A DNA stretch of 7,619 bases from assembly GCA_002496395.1 (NCBI GenBank), contig DAJQ01000049.1, positions 1 through 7,619 on the forward strand. The letters run 5' to 3'. Every line of letters starts with the position of its first letter. Within the stretch, counting starts at the first letter, position 1. This document shows, piece after piece, positions 1 through 5,440 of the stretch. The notes beneath the pieces were generated by a model. The model worked only from the letters and a program-made list of their open reading frames with translations. It did no database searches and had not been told where the DNA came from. A program made the position numbers and the translations under genes. This DNA comes from Methanocorpusculaceae archaeon UBA456. Its GTDB lineage: Archaea > Halobacteriota > Methanomicrobia > Methanomicrobiales > Methanocorpusculaceae.

Positions 1-120
1 GTGAGGGTGAGAAAGAGAGAGCAGACTGCCCTCTGGAACGAACTCACCTTTCAGAAAATTGGAGAAGAACCATGGTTTTCACAAAAACCAGATCAAAACC
101 AGTTGATCATGTCGGGGATT

Positions 121-136
121 ACGAAATATTATTATC
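121..136 (+). promoter_or_regulatory. Possible BRE/TATA promoter for the HD-thiN-S17e-dap genes
   Basis: ACGAAATATTATTATC combines a CGAAA BRE-like purine block with an AT-only TATA-like stretch. With the usual archaeal spacing, transcription would begin near 155-160 and give a leader of about 35 nt that carries the ribosome binding site at 176-183. This is pattern matching only, and the element could be chance if an upstream gene reads through. Confidence 0.3.
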
Positions 137-175
137 ATCGGATCGACGTGACAACCAGAGAATCTATCTCTCTCC

Positions 176-183
176 GGGGAGAT
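176..183 (+). promoter_or_regulatory. Ribosome binding site of the HD gene
   Basis: GGGGAGAT lies 9 nt before the ATG at 193 and supports that start over the in-frame alternatives further inside the gene. Confidence 0.5.
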
Positions 184-192
184 CCATAGTGT

Positions 193-738
193 ATGATACC
201 AGATGATCCCCTTGCTCTTCTTCAAAAACATGTCACTTCAGAGAGCCTCATTGAGCATTGTGTGGCAACCGGTGCAATCATGCGGGCTATTGCCCCACAT
301 CTGAATGAAGACCCTGATCTCTATGAGGTGATCGGTATCCTGCATGATATCGATTATGAGATCGTCTCAGGAGATATGGAGAGACATGGCATGGTTGGCG
401 CGGAGATGCTCCTTCAGGCAGGCTTACCTGAAGAGATCGCAGACGCTGTCAGGAGGCACAATCACCATCTCTTTTCCGATCATTCAACCCCCCTTGATCT
501 CTGCCTTCAGTCCGCAGACAGCATATCAGGTCTCATTATCGCCTGTGCGCTAGTAAAAGGCGGGGCAATCGAAGAGGTGACGATAAAAACCGTGAAGAAG
601 AAGATGAAAGATAAAGGCTTTGCAGCAGGGTGTGATCGAGAGCGAATACGGGCTGTTGAACCACTGATGGATCTCGATCTCTTTATCAGATCAGCAATCG
701 AGGGTGTTACACAAATCTGGATGGGTTCACATGATTGA
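193..738 (+). CDS. HD-superfamily metal-dependent phosphohydrolase (HDIG-type)
   Basis: This 181-residue protein carries the HD-superfamily metal ligands in order: His22 (context EHC), the His51-Asp52 doublet (ILHDIDYE), His65 (ERHG), a His89-x-His91-His92 cluster and a late Asp109 (SADSISGL). The family hydrolyses phosphate esters, often of nucleotides, using one or two metal ions. The small single-domain form here is the kind usually annotated as a predicted HD hydrolase, and its substrate is unknown. No membrane segment or signal peptide is visible, so it should be cytoplasmic. The ATG at 193 has a good ribosome binding site. The stop overlaps the next gene (thiN) by 8 nt, which indicates translational coupling. 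That contact hints at a role near thiamine or nucleotide phosphate metabolism, but this is inference only. The fold is secure; the substrate is not. Confidence 0.85.
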   Translation: MIPDDPLALLQKHVTSESLIEHCVATGAIMRAIAPHLNEDPDLYEVIGILHDIDYEIVSGDMERHGMVGAEMLLQAGLPEEIADAVRRHNHHLFSDHSTPLDLCLQSADSISGLIIACALVKGGAIEEVTIKTVKKKMKDKGFAAGCDRERIRAVEPLMDLDLFIRSAIEGVTQIWMGSHD

Positions 739-1285
739 TGGAGATGAGAAAACCTGCATTCTCAATGCACTCGCGTATGCTGTCAGTGAGCTGAAGGAGA
801 AGATGGATCCCCGGCTCATCCCAGAAGTCGGGAGCAATATTGTGTATGCCAGAAAAGGTGCCCGGAGCCCGGCTGATGTAGCGGGGGTGGAAGGGAGGAT
901 TGTGACGCTTCGGAAGAGTGTTCATCCGGTGGGAGGGTGTGCATTTGGTGCAAGCGACCATATTGCGCGTATCGTGCTGACAGCCATGCGGTTTGACCCT
1001 GAGATCAGATCTGCGGCAAATATCAGGTTCTCCGAACCCCTTGCAGCTCTTCTGGAAGAGATGAGCTTTACCGTCTGCTGGTTTGACAGGGAACATGAGC
1101 CTCCCGGCATACAGACGATGGATTGGGGCGTTGCATCCTGTTGTAAGGAGGAGGTTCCGGATATGATCATTGACCGCGGGGCTGTTGGAAAAGAGCCGAT
1201 GATACGGATCCTTGGGCCGGATCCATCCTCGGTTACAAACACAATCATTATGTTGTCATCGCGCATTACTATTATGGAAATTTGA
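731..1285 (+). CDS. thiN: Stand-alone ThiN-type thiamine-phosphate synthase
   Basis: The 184-residue product matches the ThiN domain found fused to ThiD (HMP-phosphate kinase) or to helix-turn-helix regulators in archaea. ThiN joins the pyrimidine (HMP-PP) and thiazole phosphate moieties to give thiamine phosphate, replacing ThiE. Visible family motifs are PEVGSNIVYA (31-40), ADVAGVEGRI (48-57), DHIAR (76-80), NIRF (97-100) and DRGAVGKEPMIR (148-159). Arg56 and His77 lie 21 residues apart, the same spacing as the two residues I recall as functionally essential in Pyrobaculum ThiN (Arg320 and His341). There is no ThiD domain and no DNA-binding domain, so this is an enzyme-only form. A GTG at 704 is in frame, but the ATG at 731 is preferred because it begins at the typical ThiN amino end and couples to the HD stop. 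The stop codon lies inside the S17e ribosome binding site. Confidence 0.82.
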   Translation: MIDGDEKTCILNALAYAVSELKEKMDPRLIPEVGSNIVYARKGARSPADVAGVEGRIVTLRKSVHPVGGCAFGASDHIARIVLTAMRFDPEIRSAANIRFSEPLAALLEEMSFTVCWFDREHEPPGIQTMDWGVASCCKEEVPDMIIDRGAVGKEPMIRILGPDPSSVTNTIIMLSSRITIMEI

Positions 1286-1296
1286 GGACGATATAC

Positions 1297-1488
1297 ATGG
1301 GAATCAAACCAAGTTACATTAAATCAATCGGAACCGGTCTCTTGGAAAAGCATGGCAATTACTTCTCTAATGAATTCGATGAGAATAAATCCGCCGTTTC
1401 AAACCTCACCTCAATTGAGAGTAAAAGTGTGCGAAACCGTGTGGCGGGATACATTACCAGAAAAGTAAATACCAGAAGACGCAGATAA
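1297..1488 (+). CDS. rps17e: 30S ribosomal protein S17e
   Basis: This 63-residue basic protein is the archaeal/eukaryotic ribosomal protein S17e, a component of the small subunit with no bacterial counterpart. Hallmarks are the MGIKPSYIKSIG amino end, the central FSNEFDENK segment and the highly conserved SKSVRNRVAGYITRKV block near the carboxyl end, finished by four arginines. The length is normal for archaea (about 62-65). A TTG at 1282 would add five residues, but the ATG at 1297 is chosen because the family begins with MG and GAGGA (1284-1288) sits 8 nt upstream. That binding site overlaps the thiN stop, so the two are probably co-transcribed. dapA begins 8 nt after its stop, placing a translation gene directly ahead of lysine synthesis. 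Confidence 0.95.
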   Translation: MGIKPSYIKSIGTGLLEKHGNYFSNEFDENKSAVSNLTSIESKSVRNRVAGYITRKVNTRRRR

Positions 1489-1496
1489 GCTAGCGT

Positions 1497-2384
1497 ATGA
1501 TCCATGGAATAATACCAGCAATCATAACTCCTTTTCAAAGAACAGAAACGATGTCCGTTGATATCAACGGGCTTCGTTCAAACATCGAGCATCTTGTGTC
1601 AGAGGGTATTGATGGAATTGTCCCCTGTGGTTCAACAGGGGAATCCGCAACCCTGAATTTTGCCGAACATGAGGAGATCATTGAAGAGGTGGTCTCAGCT
1701 GTCGGGGGCAATATACCGGTCATCGCTGGCACAGGTTCGAACAACACTGAAGAGGCACTGACACTTACAAAAGCTGCAAAGAGGCTCGGGGCTGACGCAG
1801 CACTAATCATCAGTCCTTATTACAACAAGCCAAACCGTGCCGGCCTTATCAAACATTATACCAAACTGGCTGACTGCGGCATCCCGATCATCGTCTACAA
1901 TGTGCCATCACGGACTGGTCAGAACCTGACCCCTGATCTGATCGTTGAACTTGCTCATAATCCGAATATCATCGGAGTGAAAGAGGCAAGTGGCGATATC
2001 GGCCAAATCTCCCGGATCATTGAGATGACCCGGGAACTGGAGAGAGAGGTTCCATTCTCTGTCCTCTCAGGTGATGATAACATGACGTTGCCGATCCTTG
2101 CTCTTGGCGGACACGGAGTCATCTCTGTTGCTGCAAATCTTGAGCCCGCCAGAATGGGAACTCTCTATGATGCCTGCCGGACCGGATCGTTTGTCAGGGC
2201 CCAGCAGATCCATTACGAGCTTTCTCCGCTCTTCCGTGGCATGTTCATTGATACAAATCCAATACCTGTGAAGAAAGGTGTTGAGTTGAGGGGAGGAGCA
2301 GCCGGTCCACTCAGACTTCCGCTCACCGAACTCGATCCTGAAAAAGAAGCGGTATTGAAGGAGATACTGAGTCATTATGATTAA
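1497..2384 (+). CDS. dapA: 4-Hydroxy-tetrahydrodipicolinate synthase
   Basis: DapA condenses pyruvate with aspartate semialdehyde, the committed step of the diaminopimelate route to lysine, in the cytoplasm. The 295-residue length is that of the (beta/alpha)8 DapA family. Active-site landmarks are all present: GSTGES (45-50, with Ser46-Thr47 in place of the usual Thr-Thr pair), SPYYNKP with Tyr109, YNVPSRTG with Tyr134 of the proton relay and Arg139 for the aspartate semialdehyde carboxylate, and the Schiff-base Lys162 in GVKEASGD. The carboxyl half has the SGDD...GGHGVISV signature. The ATG lies 8 nt after the S17e stop with no strong Shine-Dalgarno site, which suggests translation by coupling. 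The stop overlaps dapB by 8 nt. Lysine feedback control cannot be judged from sequence. Other members of the family (NanA, KDG aldolase) are unlikely given the adjacent dapB and asd. Confidence 0.95.
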   Translation: MIHGIIPAIITPFQRTETMSVDINGLRSNIEHLVSEGIDGIVPCGSTGESATLNFAEHEEIIEEVVSAVGGNIPVIAGTGSNNTEEALTLTKAAKRLGADAALIISPYYNKPNRAGLIKHYTKLADCGIPIIVYNVPSRTGQNLTPDLIVELAHNPNIIGVKEASGDIGQISRIIEMTRELEREVPFSVLSGDDNMTLPILALGGHGVISVAANLEPARMGTLYDACRTGSFVRAQQIHYELSPLFRGMFIDTNPIPVKKGVELRGGAAGPLRLPLTELDPEKEAVLKEILSHYD

Positions 2385-3135
2385 AGTTGCAATTTGCGGC
2401 GCATTTGGCCGTATGGGAACAATTATCGGGAGAATGATTGAGGAAGATCCGGATCTCACCTTTGTAGGTGGAATTGACATCCGGCCGGGGGAAGTATTTG
2501 GCCAGCCTGTCGTGGAATCAGAAAACATTGAGCATTTCCTTAAGGACAAAAAACCTGATTGTCTCATTGACTTCACAATAGCGAGTGCATCGGTCAGGAA
2601 CATCGAGATTGCCGCATCCGCAGGGGTGGCACTTGTCGTTGGGACTACCGGCTTTTCTGATGAGGAGGAAGCACGGATTAAAAAGGCAACAGAAGGAGTC
2701 GTGCCTATTGTCAAGACCACAAACTTCAGTGTTGGCGTCAATATCTTCTGGCAGCTGATACGAAATGCAGCTGCACTCCTCCCCGACTATGATTGTGAAG
2801 TGATCGAGGCACATCACCGGTACAAGAAGGATGCACCAAGCGGTACCGCAAAGACAATCCTGGCAATCCTTGAAGAGGAGATGGGAACGCGGGAGAAGAT
2901 GTATGGCCGCGAGGGAATGACTGAACGCGCTGATGAGATTGGCGTACATGTGATCCGTGGCGGGGATATCGTCGGTGATCATTCTGTTTTATTCTCAGGC
3001 AATTTTGAAACGATCGAACTTTCTCACCGCGCGTACGATCGTTCTGTTTTTGCACGGGGCGCGATCAGGGCAGCGAAATGGGTGCCCGGTCAGTCTGCGG
3101 GCACATACACGATGAAAGAGGTTCTTGGTCTCTGA
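2377..3135 (+). CDS. dapB: 4-Hydroxy-tetrahydrodipicolinate reductase
   Basis: DapB reduces the DapA product with NAD(P)H to tetrahydrodipicolinate. The 252-residue protein starts with the dinucleotide-binding loop CGAFGRMG (7-14). It then shows GTTGF (89-93), TTNFSVGVN (114-122) and the catalytic/substrate loop EAHHRYKKDAPSGTA (144-158). By alignment in memory with E. coli DapB, His146 and Lys150 correspond to its His159 and Lys163. The carboxyl end GTYTMKEVLGL is typical. Its ATG overlaps the dapA stop, and AAGGAGA (2358-2364) lies 12 nt upstream inside dapA, so the pair is translationally coupled. It is the last gene of the tight dapA-dapB unit; a 65-nt gap with a probable promoter follows before the ferredoxin. 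Confidence 0.95.
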   Translation: MIKVAICGAFGRMGTIIGRMIEEDPDLTFVGGIDIRPGEVFGQPVVESENIEHFLKDKKPDCLIDFTIASASVRNIEIAASAGVALVVGTTGFSDEEEARIKKATEGVVPIVKTTNFSVGVNIFWQLIRNAAALLPDYDCEVIEAHHRYKKDAPSGTAKTILAILEEEMGTREKMYGREGMTERADEIGVHVIRGGDIVGDHSVLFSGNFETIELSHRAYDRSVFARGAIRAAKWVPGQSAGTYTMKEVLGL

Positions 3136-3150
3136 TCGTGGTGCGTATAT

Positions 3151-3166
3151 CGAAACCTATTTCTTA
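3151..3166 (+). promoter_or_regulatory. Possible BRE/TATA promoter of the ferredoxin gene
   Basis: CGAAACC followed by TATTTCTTA resembles the CGAAAC plus AT-rich element seen before the hydrolase gene at 7049. Start of transcription would be near 3184-3190, just at or before the ribosome binding site, so the leader would be very short. The T-rich stretch 3158-3175 could equally serve as an oligo-T terminator for dapB. Confidence 0.35.
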
Positions 3167-3187
3167 TTTATTTTTAAACCATAGTAT

Positions 3188-3194
3188 AGGAGGA
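3188..3194 (+). promoter_or_regulatory. Strong ribosome binding site deciding a TTG start
   Basis: AGGAGGA is the best Shine-Dalgarno match in the window. It sits 6 nt before TTG at 3201, and the first ferredoxin residues follow that codon directly. The in-frame ATG at 3078 lies deep inside dapB and would add 41 non-ferredoxin residues, so it is not the start. Confidence 0.75.
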
Positions 3195-3200
3195 ATCCAA

Positions 3201-3374
3201 TTGGTAGCTGTTATTGATAAGGAGAAATGTACAGGCTGTGAAACATGTGTTGATATCTGTCCGACTGCCGCGATCTCGATGAATGACGGGAAGGCTGTTG
3301 TAGATGCAGATACCTGTGTTGACTGCGAAACCTGTGTGGATGAGTGTCCGGCTGAAGCCATTCACATGGAATAA
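3201..3374 (+). CDS. Small 2x[4Fe-4S] ferredoxin, TTG start
   Basis: The 57-residue product is a clostridial-type ferredoxin with two complete cluster motifs: CTGCETCVDICP (Cys10, 13, 16, 20) and CVDCETCVDECP (Cys39, 42, 45, 49). All eight cysteines and both trailing prolines are intact, so it should hold two low-potential [4Fe-4S] clusters. It is acidic, lacks a signal peptide or membrane segment, and should be a soluble cytoplasmic electron carrier. Methanogens hold many such ferredoxins and the partner cannot be named from sequence. It stands between dapB and asd, possibly with its own promoter and an oligo-T terminator. A direct role in lysine synthesis is not implied, because DapB and Asd use nicotinamide cofactors. 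Confidence 0.92.
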   Translation: MVAVIDKEKCTGCETCVDICPTAAISMNDGKAVVDADTCVDCETCVDECPAEAIHME

Positions 3375-3386
3375 TTCTATTTTTTA
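3375..3386 (+). terminator. Oligo-T terminator after the ferredoxin gene
   Basis: TTCTATTTTTTA directly follows the ferredoxin stop and includes six consecutive T (3380-3385). Archaeal RNA polymerase commonly terminates at such runs without a hairpin. An independent promoter for asd follows, which is consistent. Confidence 0.45.
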
Positions 3387-3427
3387 ATCTCCCCAGATAG
3401 GGTTTGACGGAATTAAAACTCTAACGC

Positions 3428-3438
3428 TTAAATATATT
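3428..3438 (+). promoter_or_regulatory. TATA box of asd-alba, predicted leaderless
   Basis: TTAAATATATT is a clear archaeal TATA element centred about 29 bp before the asd ATG at 3462. Transcription should therefore start at, or a few bases before, the ATG. There is no Shine-Dalgarno sequence in the 20 bases ahead of the ATG (CACCCTTACTTCTGTTTACT), which agrees with a leaderless or nearly leaderless mRNA. Confidence 0.6.
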
Positions 3439-3461
3439 CTCACCCTTACTTCTGTTTACTC

Positions 3462-4478
3462 ATGATCAATGTTGGAGTTCTTGGTGCTACAGGTGCCGTT
3501 GGCCAGCGGTTCGTCCAATTACTAGCAAATCACCCATGGTTTGAACTTACCACACTTACCGCATCCGAACGGAGTGCTGGGAAGCCATACGGACGGGTCG
3601 TTAACTGGAGAGTGGATGCTCCGTTCCCCGAGACTGTAGCAGATCGCATAGTGAGCCCGACAACAGTCGAGGCTGTGAAAGATCTCGATATCGTCTTCTC
3701 TGCCCTTCCTGCGGATATCGCAAAGACACTGGAGATGGATATTGCTGATGCAGGTGTGATCGTATGCAGTAATGCGTCGTCACACCGGATGGATCCAAAG
3801 GTCCCCCTGCTCATCGCTGAAATAAATCCCGAACATATCGGTCTCATCGATCTTCAACATGACAGCGGGCGTGATGGGTGTATCGTTACAAATCCAAACT
3901 GCTCGACCATCATGCTCACATCTTCCCTCGCACCCCTGCTGCCGCTTGGTATCTCCGGTGTCACTGTTGCAACCCTCCAGGCGATATCTGGCGCCGGGTT
4001 TGATGGCATCCCCGGTATGGCGATATTTGATAATGTCATTCCCTATATTGGATCTGAAGAGGAGAAGATGGAGAGTGAGCCAAAGAAGATCCTGGGTACG
4101 TTTAATGGTGCTGAGATTGAACCAGCATCATTTCCAATCAGTGCAAGCTGTAACAGGGTGCCGGTTATTGACGGGCATCTGATGTCAATCTGGATCGACG
4201 CTGACTATGGTGTGGCTGAAGCGAAGAACGCCTTTGCCAGATGGAGACCACCATTCTCCGGGCTGCCAACCCAGCCTGAGGAAACATTACACATCTTTGA
4301 GGAACCCGATCGACCCCAGACACGGTTGGATCGAAACAGGGGGAATGGGATGACAGTTTCAATCGGCAGGATCAGAGATGGTATCCGCTATACTGCTATG
4401 GGACATAACACGATCAGAGGGGCAGCCGGCTCGTCTGTCCTCAATGCTGAATTATTGAAAACTAAGGGTTATATTTGA
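3462..4478 (+). CDS. asd: Aspartate-semialdehyde dehydrogenase
   Basis: Asd converts aspartyl phosphate with NADPH to aspartate semialdehyde, the branch point to lysine (via DapA) and to threonine and methionine. The 338-residue protein opens with the Rossmann loop GATGAVG (8-14) and contains SNASSHRM (103-110), the catalytic cysteine Cys147 in TNPNCST, Gln173 in ATLQAISGAG, and the SASCNRVPVIDGH block with Arg232 and the catalytic His239. The ending GHNTIRGAAGSSVLNAELL is typical. Sequence style and length fit the archaeal/fungal-type enzyme rather than the E. coli type. It has its own TATA box and no ribosome binding site, so it probably starts a transcript with alba. Its stop at 4476-4478 overlaps the alba ribosome binding site. 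Confidence 0.95.
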   Translation: MINVGVLGATGAVGQRFVQLLANHPWFELTTLTASERSAGKPYGRVVNWRVDAPFPETVADRIVSPTTVEAVKDLDIVFSALPADIAKTLEMDIADAGVIVCSNASSHRMDPKVPLLIAEINPEHIGLIDLQHDSGRDGCIVTNPNCSTIMLTSSLAPLLPLGISGVTVATLQAISGAGFDGIPGMAIFDNVIPYIGSEEEKMESEPKKILGTFNGAEIEPASFPISASCNRVPVIDGHLMSIWIDADYGVAEAKNAFARWRPPFSGLPTQPEETLHIFEEPDRPQTRLDRNRGNGMTVSIGRIRDGIRYTAMGHNTIRGAAGSSVLNAELLKTKGYI

Positions 4479-4486
4479 GGGATCAC

Positions 4487-4762
4487 ATGCAGACAGATAA
4501 CACAGTATTCGTTGGTAACAAGCCGGTTATGAATTATGTACTGGCAGTCGTGACACAATTCAATAATGGCGCGGAAATGGTCGCTATCAAGGCCCGGGGA
4601 AAAGCAATCTCCCGTGCAGTGGACACAGCAGAGATTTCATTAAACAGATTCCTTGAAGGTGTTGGTAAGAAGGATATCTCTACCTCAACTGAGGAGATTG
4701 AGACAGATACCGGCAGGACCAATGTATCCAGTATCGAGATCATCCTCACAAAGACGCTCTGA
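4487..4762 (+). CDS. albA: Alba DNA/RNA-binding chromatin protein
   Basis: This 91-residue protein is a member of the Alba family, small dimeric proteins that coat archaeal DNA and also bind RNA. Signatures are VFVGNKPVMNYVLAVVTQF (7-25), IKARGKAISRAVDTAEI (38-54), the NRF segment (57-59) and the closing NVSSIEIILTK. The DNA-contacting lysine equivalent to Lys17 of Sulfolobus Alba is present (Lys12), while the position of the acetylated Lys16 is Asn11. A TTG at 4475 is in frame, but ATG 4487 is better: GAGGG (4477-4481) lies 5 nt before it and the family begins here. It lies 8 nt after asd and should share its mRNA, ending at the hairpin at 4788. Confidence 0.93.
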   Translation: MQTDNTVFVGNKPVMNYVLAVVTQFNNGAEMVAIKARGKAISRAVDTAEISLNRFLEGVGKKDISTSTEEIETDTGRTNVSSIEIILTKTL

Positions 4763-4787
4763 AACACATTTTCATCTCTCCCATATG

Positions 4788-4818
4788 AAGATGGATTCCA
4801 TCTTTTCTCCTCATTTTT
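4788..4818 (+). terminator. Hairpin plus T-rich terminator after alba
   Basis: AAGATGG (4788-4794) and CCATCTT (4798-4804) form a perfect 7-bp stem with a 3-nt loop, extendable by one G-T pair. It is followed by a T-rich stretch ending in TTTTT (4814-4818). The position 25 nt after the alba stop fits the end of the asd-alba transcript. Confidence 0.5.
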
Positions 4819-4880
4819 CCAATAGTCTCAATCGGTACTATACTTGTAGTCTGATGACGTATTCAGAAGGGTTTCGACCA

Positions 4881-4898
4881 GAAACACTATAATTATAT
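4881..4898 (+). promoter_or_regulatory. BRE/TATA promoter of the secreted-protein gene, distal copy
   Basis: GAAACAC (BRE-like) followed by TATAATTATAT (4888-4898). The TATA centre is about 23 bp before the ATG at 4916, so transcription should start at or next to the ATG and give a leaderless mRNA. No Shine-Dalgarno sequence precedes the ATG. Confidence 0.5.
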
Positions 4899-4912
4899 GA
4901 AACATATATATT
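4899..4912 (+). promoter_or_regulatory. Second BRE/TATA-like element, exact match to the one at 7050
   Basis: GAAACATATATATT directly abuts the first promoter element. The same 14 bases occur at 7050-7063 before the hydrolase gene. If active here, it would start transcription near 4930-4935, inside the coding region. It may be a spare TFB/TBP site or a site that competes with the upstream one. Confidence 0.35.
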
Positions 4913-4915
4913 TTG

Positions 4916-5371
4916 ATGAAAACAGGCATTCTTCTCGCGGCACTCCTTATACTCGCCCTATCTTGTATGCCTGTTGCCGCTTATGAGACAGATAACAGAT
5001 ACAGTTATATCACCTTTGACACCGTTGATATCGCTCTTGACGGGGCAGATGCTGTTGTTACTGTCAATTATTCAATCGATACCGGTGTTCAGGTATTGGT
5101 TATGCTCCTTGGAAACCATGATCTCAGGACAAAAGTACTCCGTTCAATGAATTTTGAAGATGCAAGGATTCAGTATGCCGATCTCGAAAAGGCAATTCTC
5201 ACCGTTGACGGTGTATCTTTTGATTATGGTGATGGGTCATACTGGTTCCCACGCCATTCATTCATGGTTACTGTTCCAAAACTCACGATACAGACTCCAC
5301 AATCTGCCCGTCAGTTCTTCATGATCAACGAGATGGAAGAGGGTTTTGGGTATTTTGCTGCCCGGCCATAA
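4916..5371 (+). CDS. Secreted protein of unknown function
   Basis: The 151-residue product begins with a clear signal peptide: Lys2, a hydrophobic core (residues 5-17) and a likely cleavage site after VAA at 20-22. Cys17 is near the core end, but the sequence around it is a poor lipobox, so a lipoprotein is less likely. The mature part (about 129 residues) has alternating hydrophobic/polar strands (for example 34-52) suggesting a beta-rich fold, and an aromatic block FDYGDGSYWFPRHSF (102-116). No second membrane segment and no second cysteine are present, so it is probably released or loosely held outside the membrane. I do not recognise the family. A TTG at 4913 is in frame but adds only one residue; ATG 4916 is preferred. 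It appears to be a single-gene transcript with its own promoter and terminator. Confidence 0.75.
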   Translation: MKTGILLAALLILALSCMPVAAYETDNRYSYITFDTVDIALDGADAVVTVNYSIDTGVQVLVMLLGNHDLRTKVLRSMNFEDARIQYADLEKAILTVDGVSFDYGDGSYWFPRHSFMVTVPKLTIQTPQSARQFFMINEMEEGFGYFAARP

Positions 5372-5387
5372 TCACATTATAGTAAGG

Positions 5388-5418
5388 ATTTTTCAAGGTT
5401 GAAAAATGAGTTTTTTTT
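5388..5418 (+). terminator. Hairpin and T8 terminator between convergent genes
   Basis: ATTTTTCA (5388-5395) and TGAAAAAT (5400-5407) form a perfect 8-bp stem around the loop AGGT, followed after three bases by eight T (5411-5418). It lies 17 nt after the stop of the secreted-protein gene and suits that strand. The stem is also readable from the minus strand but lacks a following T-run there, so the ribonuclease gene may rely on a different signal. Confidence 0.65.
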
Positions 5419-5440
5419 GAGTGACCTGTTCTTCCTGAGA

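Larger units (their letters stand above)
1..192. other. Undecided window edge upstream of the HD gene
   Basis: No recognisable gene lies here. Two plus-strand frames are open from the window edge: frame 1 up to TAG at 187-189, and frame 3 up to TGA at 204-206. Either could be the 3' end of a gene that starts outside the window. Frame 3 also contains ATG at 72 preceded by GGAG (61-64), giving a possible 44-residue peptide that would overlap the HD gene by 14 nt. Neither translation resembles a family I know. The first 24 bases are strongly purine-rich. The AT-rich stretch near 121-136 looks more like a promoter than coding DNA, which favours at least part of this stretch being non-coding. Confidence 0.3.

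Noticed and set aside
707..1266. Two minus-strand open frames opposite thiN
   Set aside because: They are shadows of the thiN coding frame without start signals or family features.
1621..1642. Perfect 8-bp inverted repeat TCCCCTGT/ACAGGGGA with a 6-nt loop
   Set aside because: It falls inside dapA at the codons for the conserved PCGSTGE motif and no T-run follows. It is probably a by-product of codon choice, though a translational effect cannot be excluded.
2067..2741. Long minus-strand open frame (224 codons) across dapA-dapB
   Set aside because: It is antisense to two well-conserved enzymes, low in recognisable motifs and rich in Ser/Thr/Ile as expected from reverse reading of coding DNA.
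4653..4892. Plus-strand open frame of 79 codons overlapping the end of alba and running into the intergenic region
   Set aside because: Half of it is alba read in another frame; the rest covers the terminator hairpin and the promoter. It has no ribosome binding site or recognisable sequence.
4913..4967. Lipoprotein reading of the secreted protein via Cys17
   Set aside because: The residues before Cys17 (Ala-Leu-Ser) fit a lipobox poorly, and a VAA cleavage site follows at the right distance for ordinary signal peptidase.
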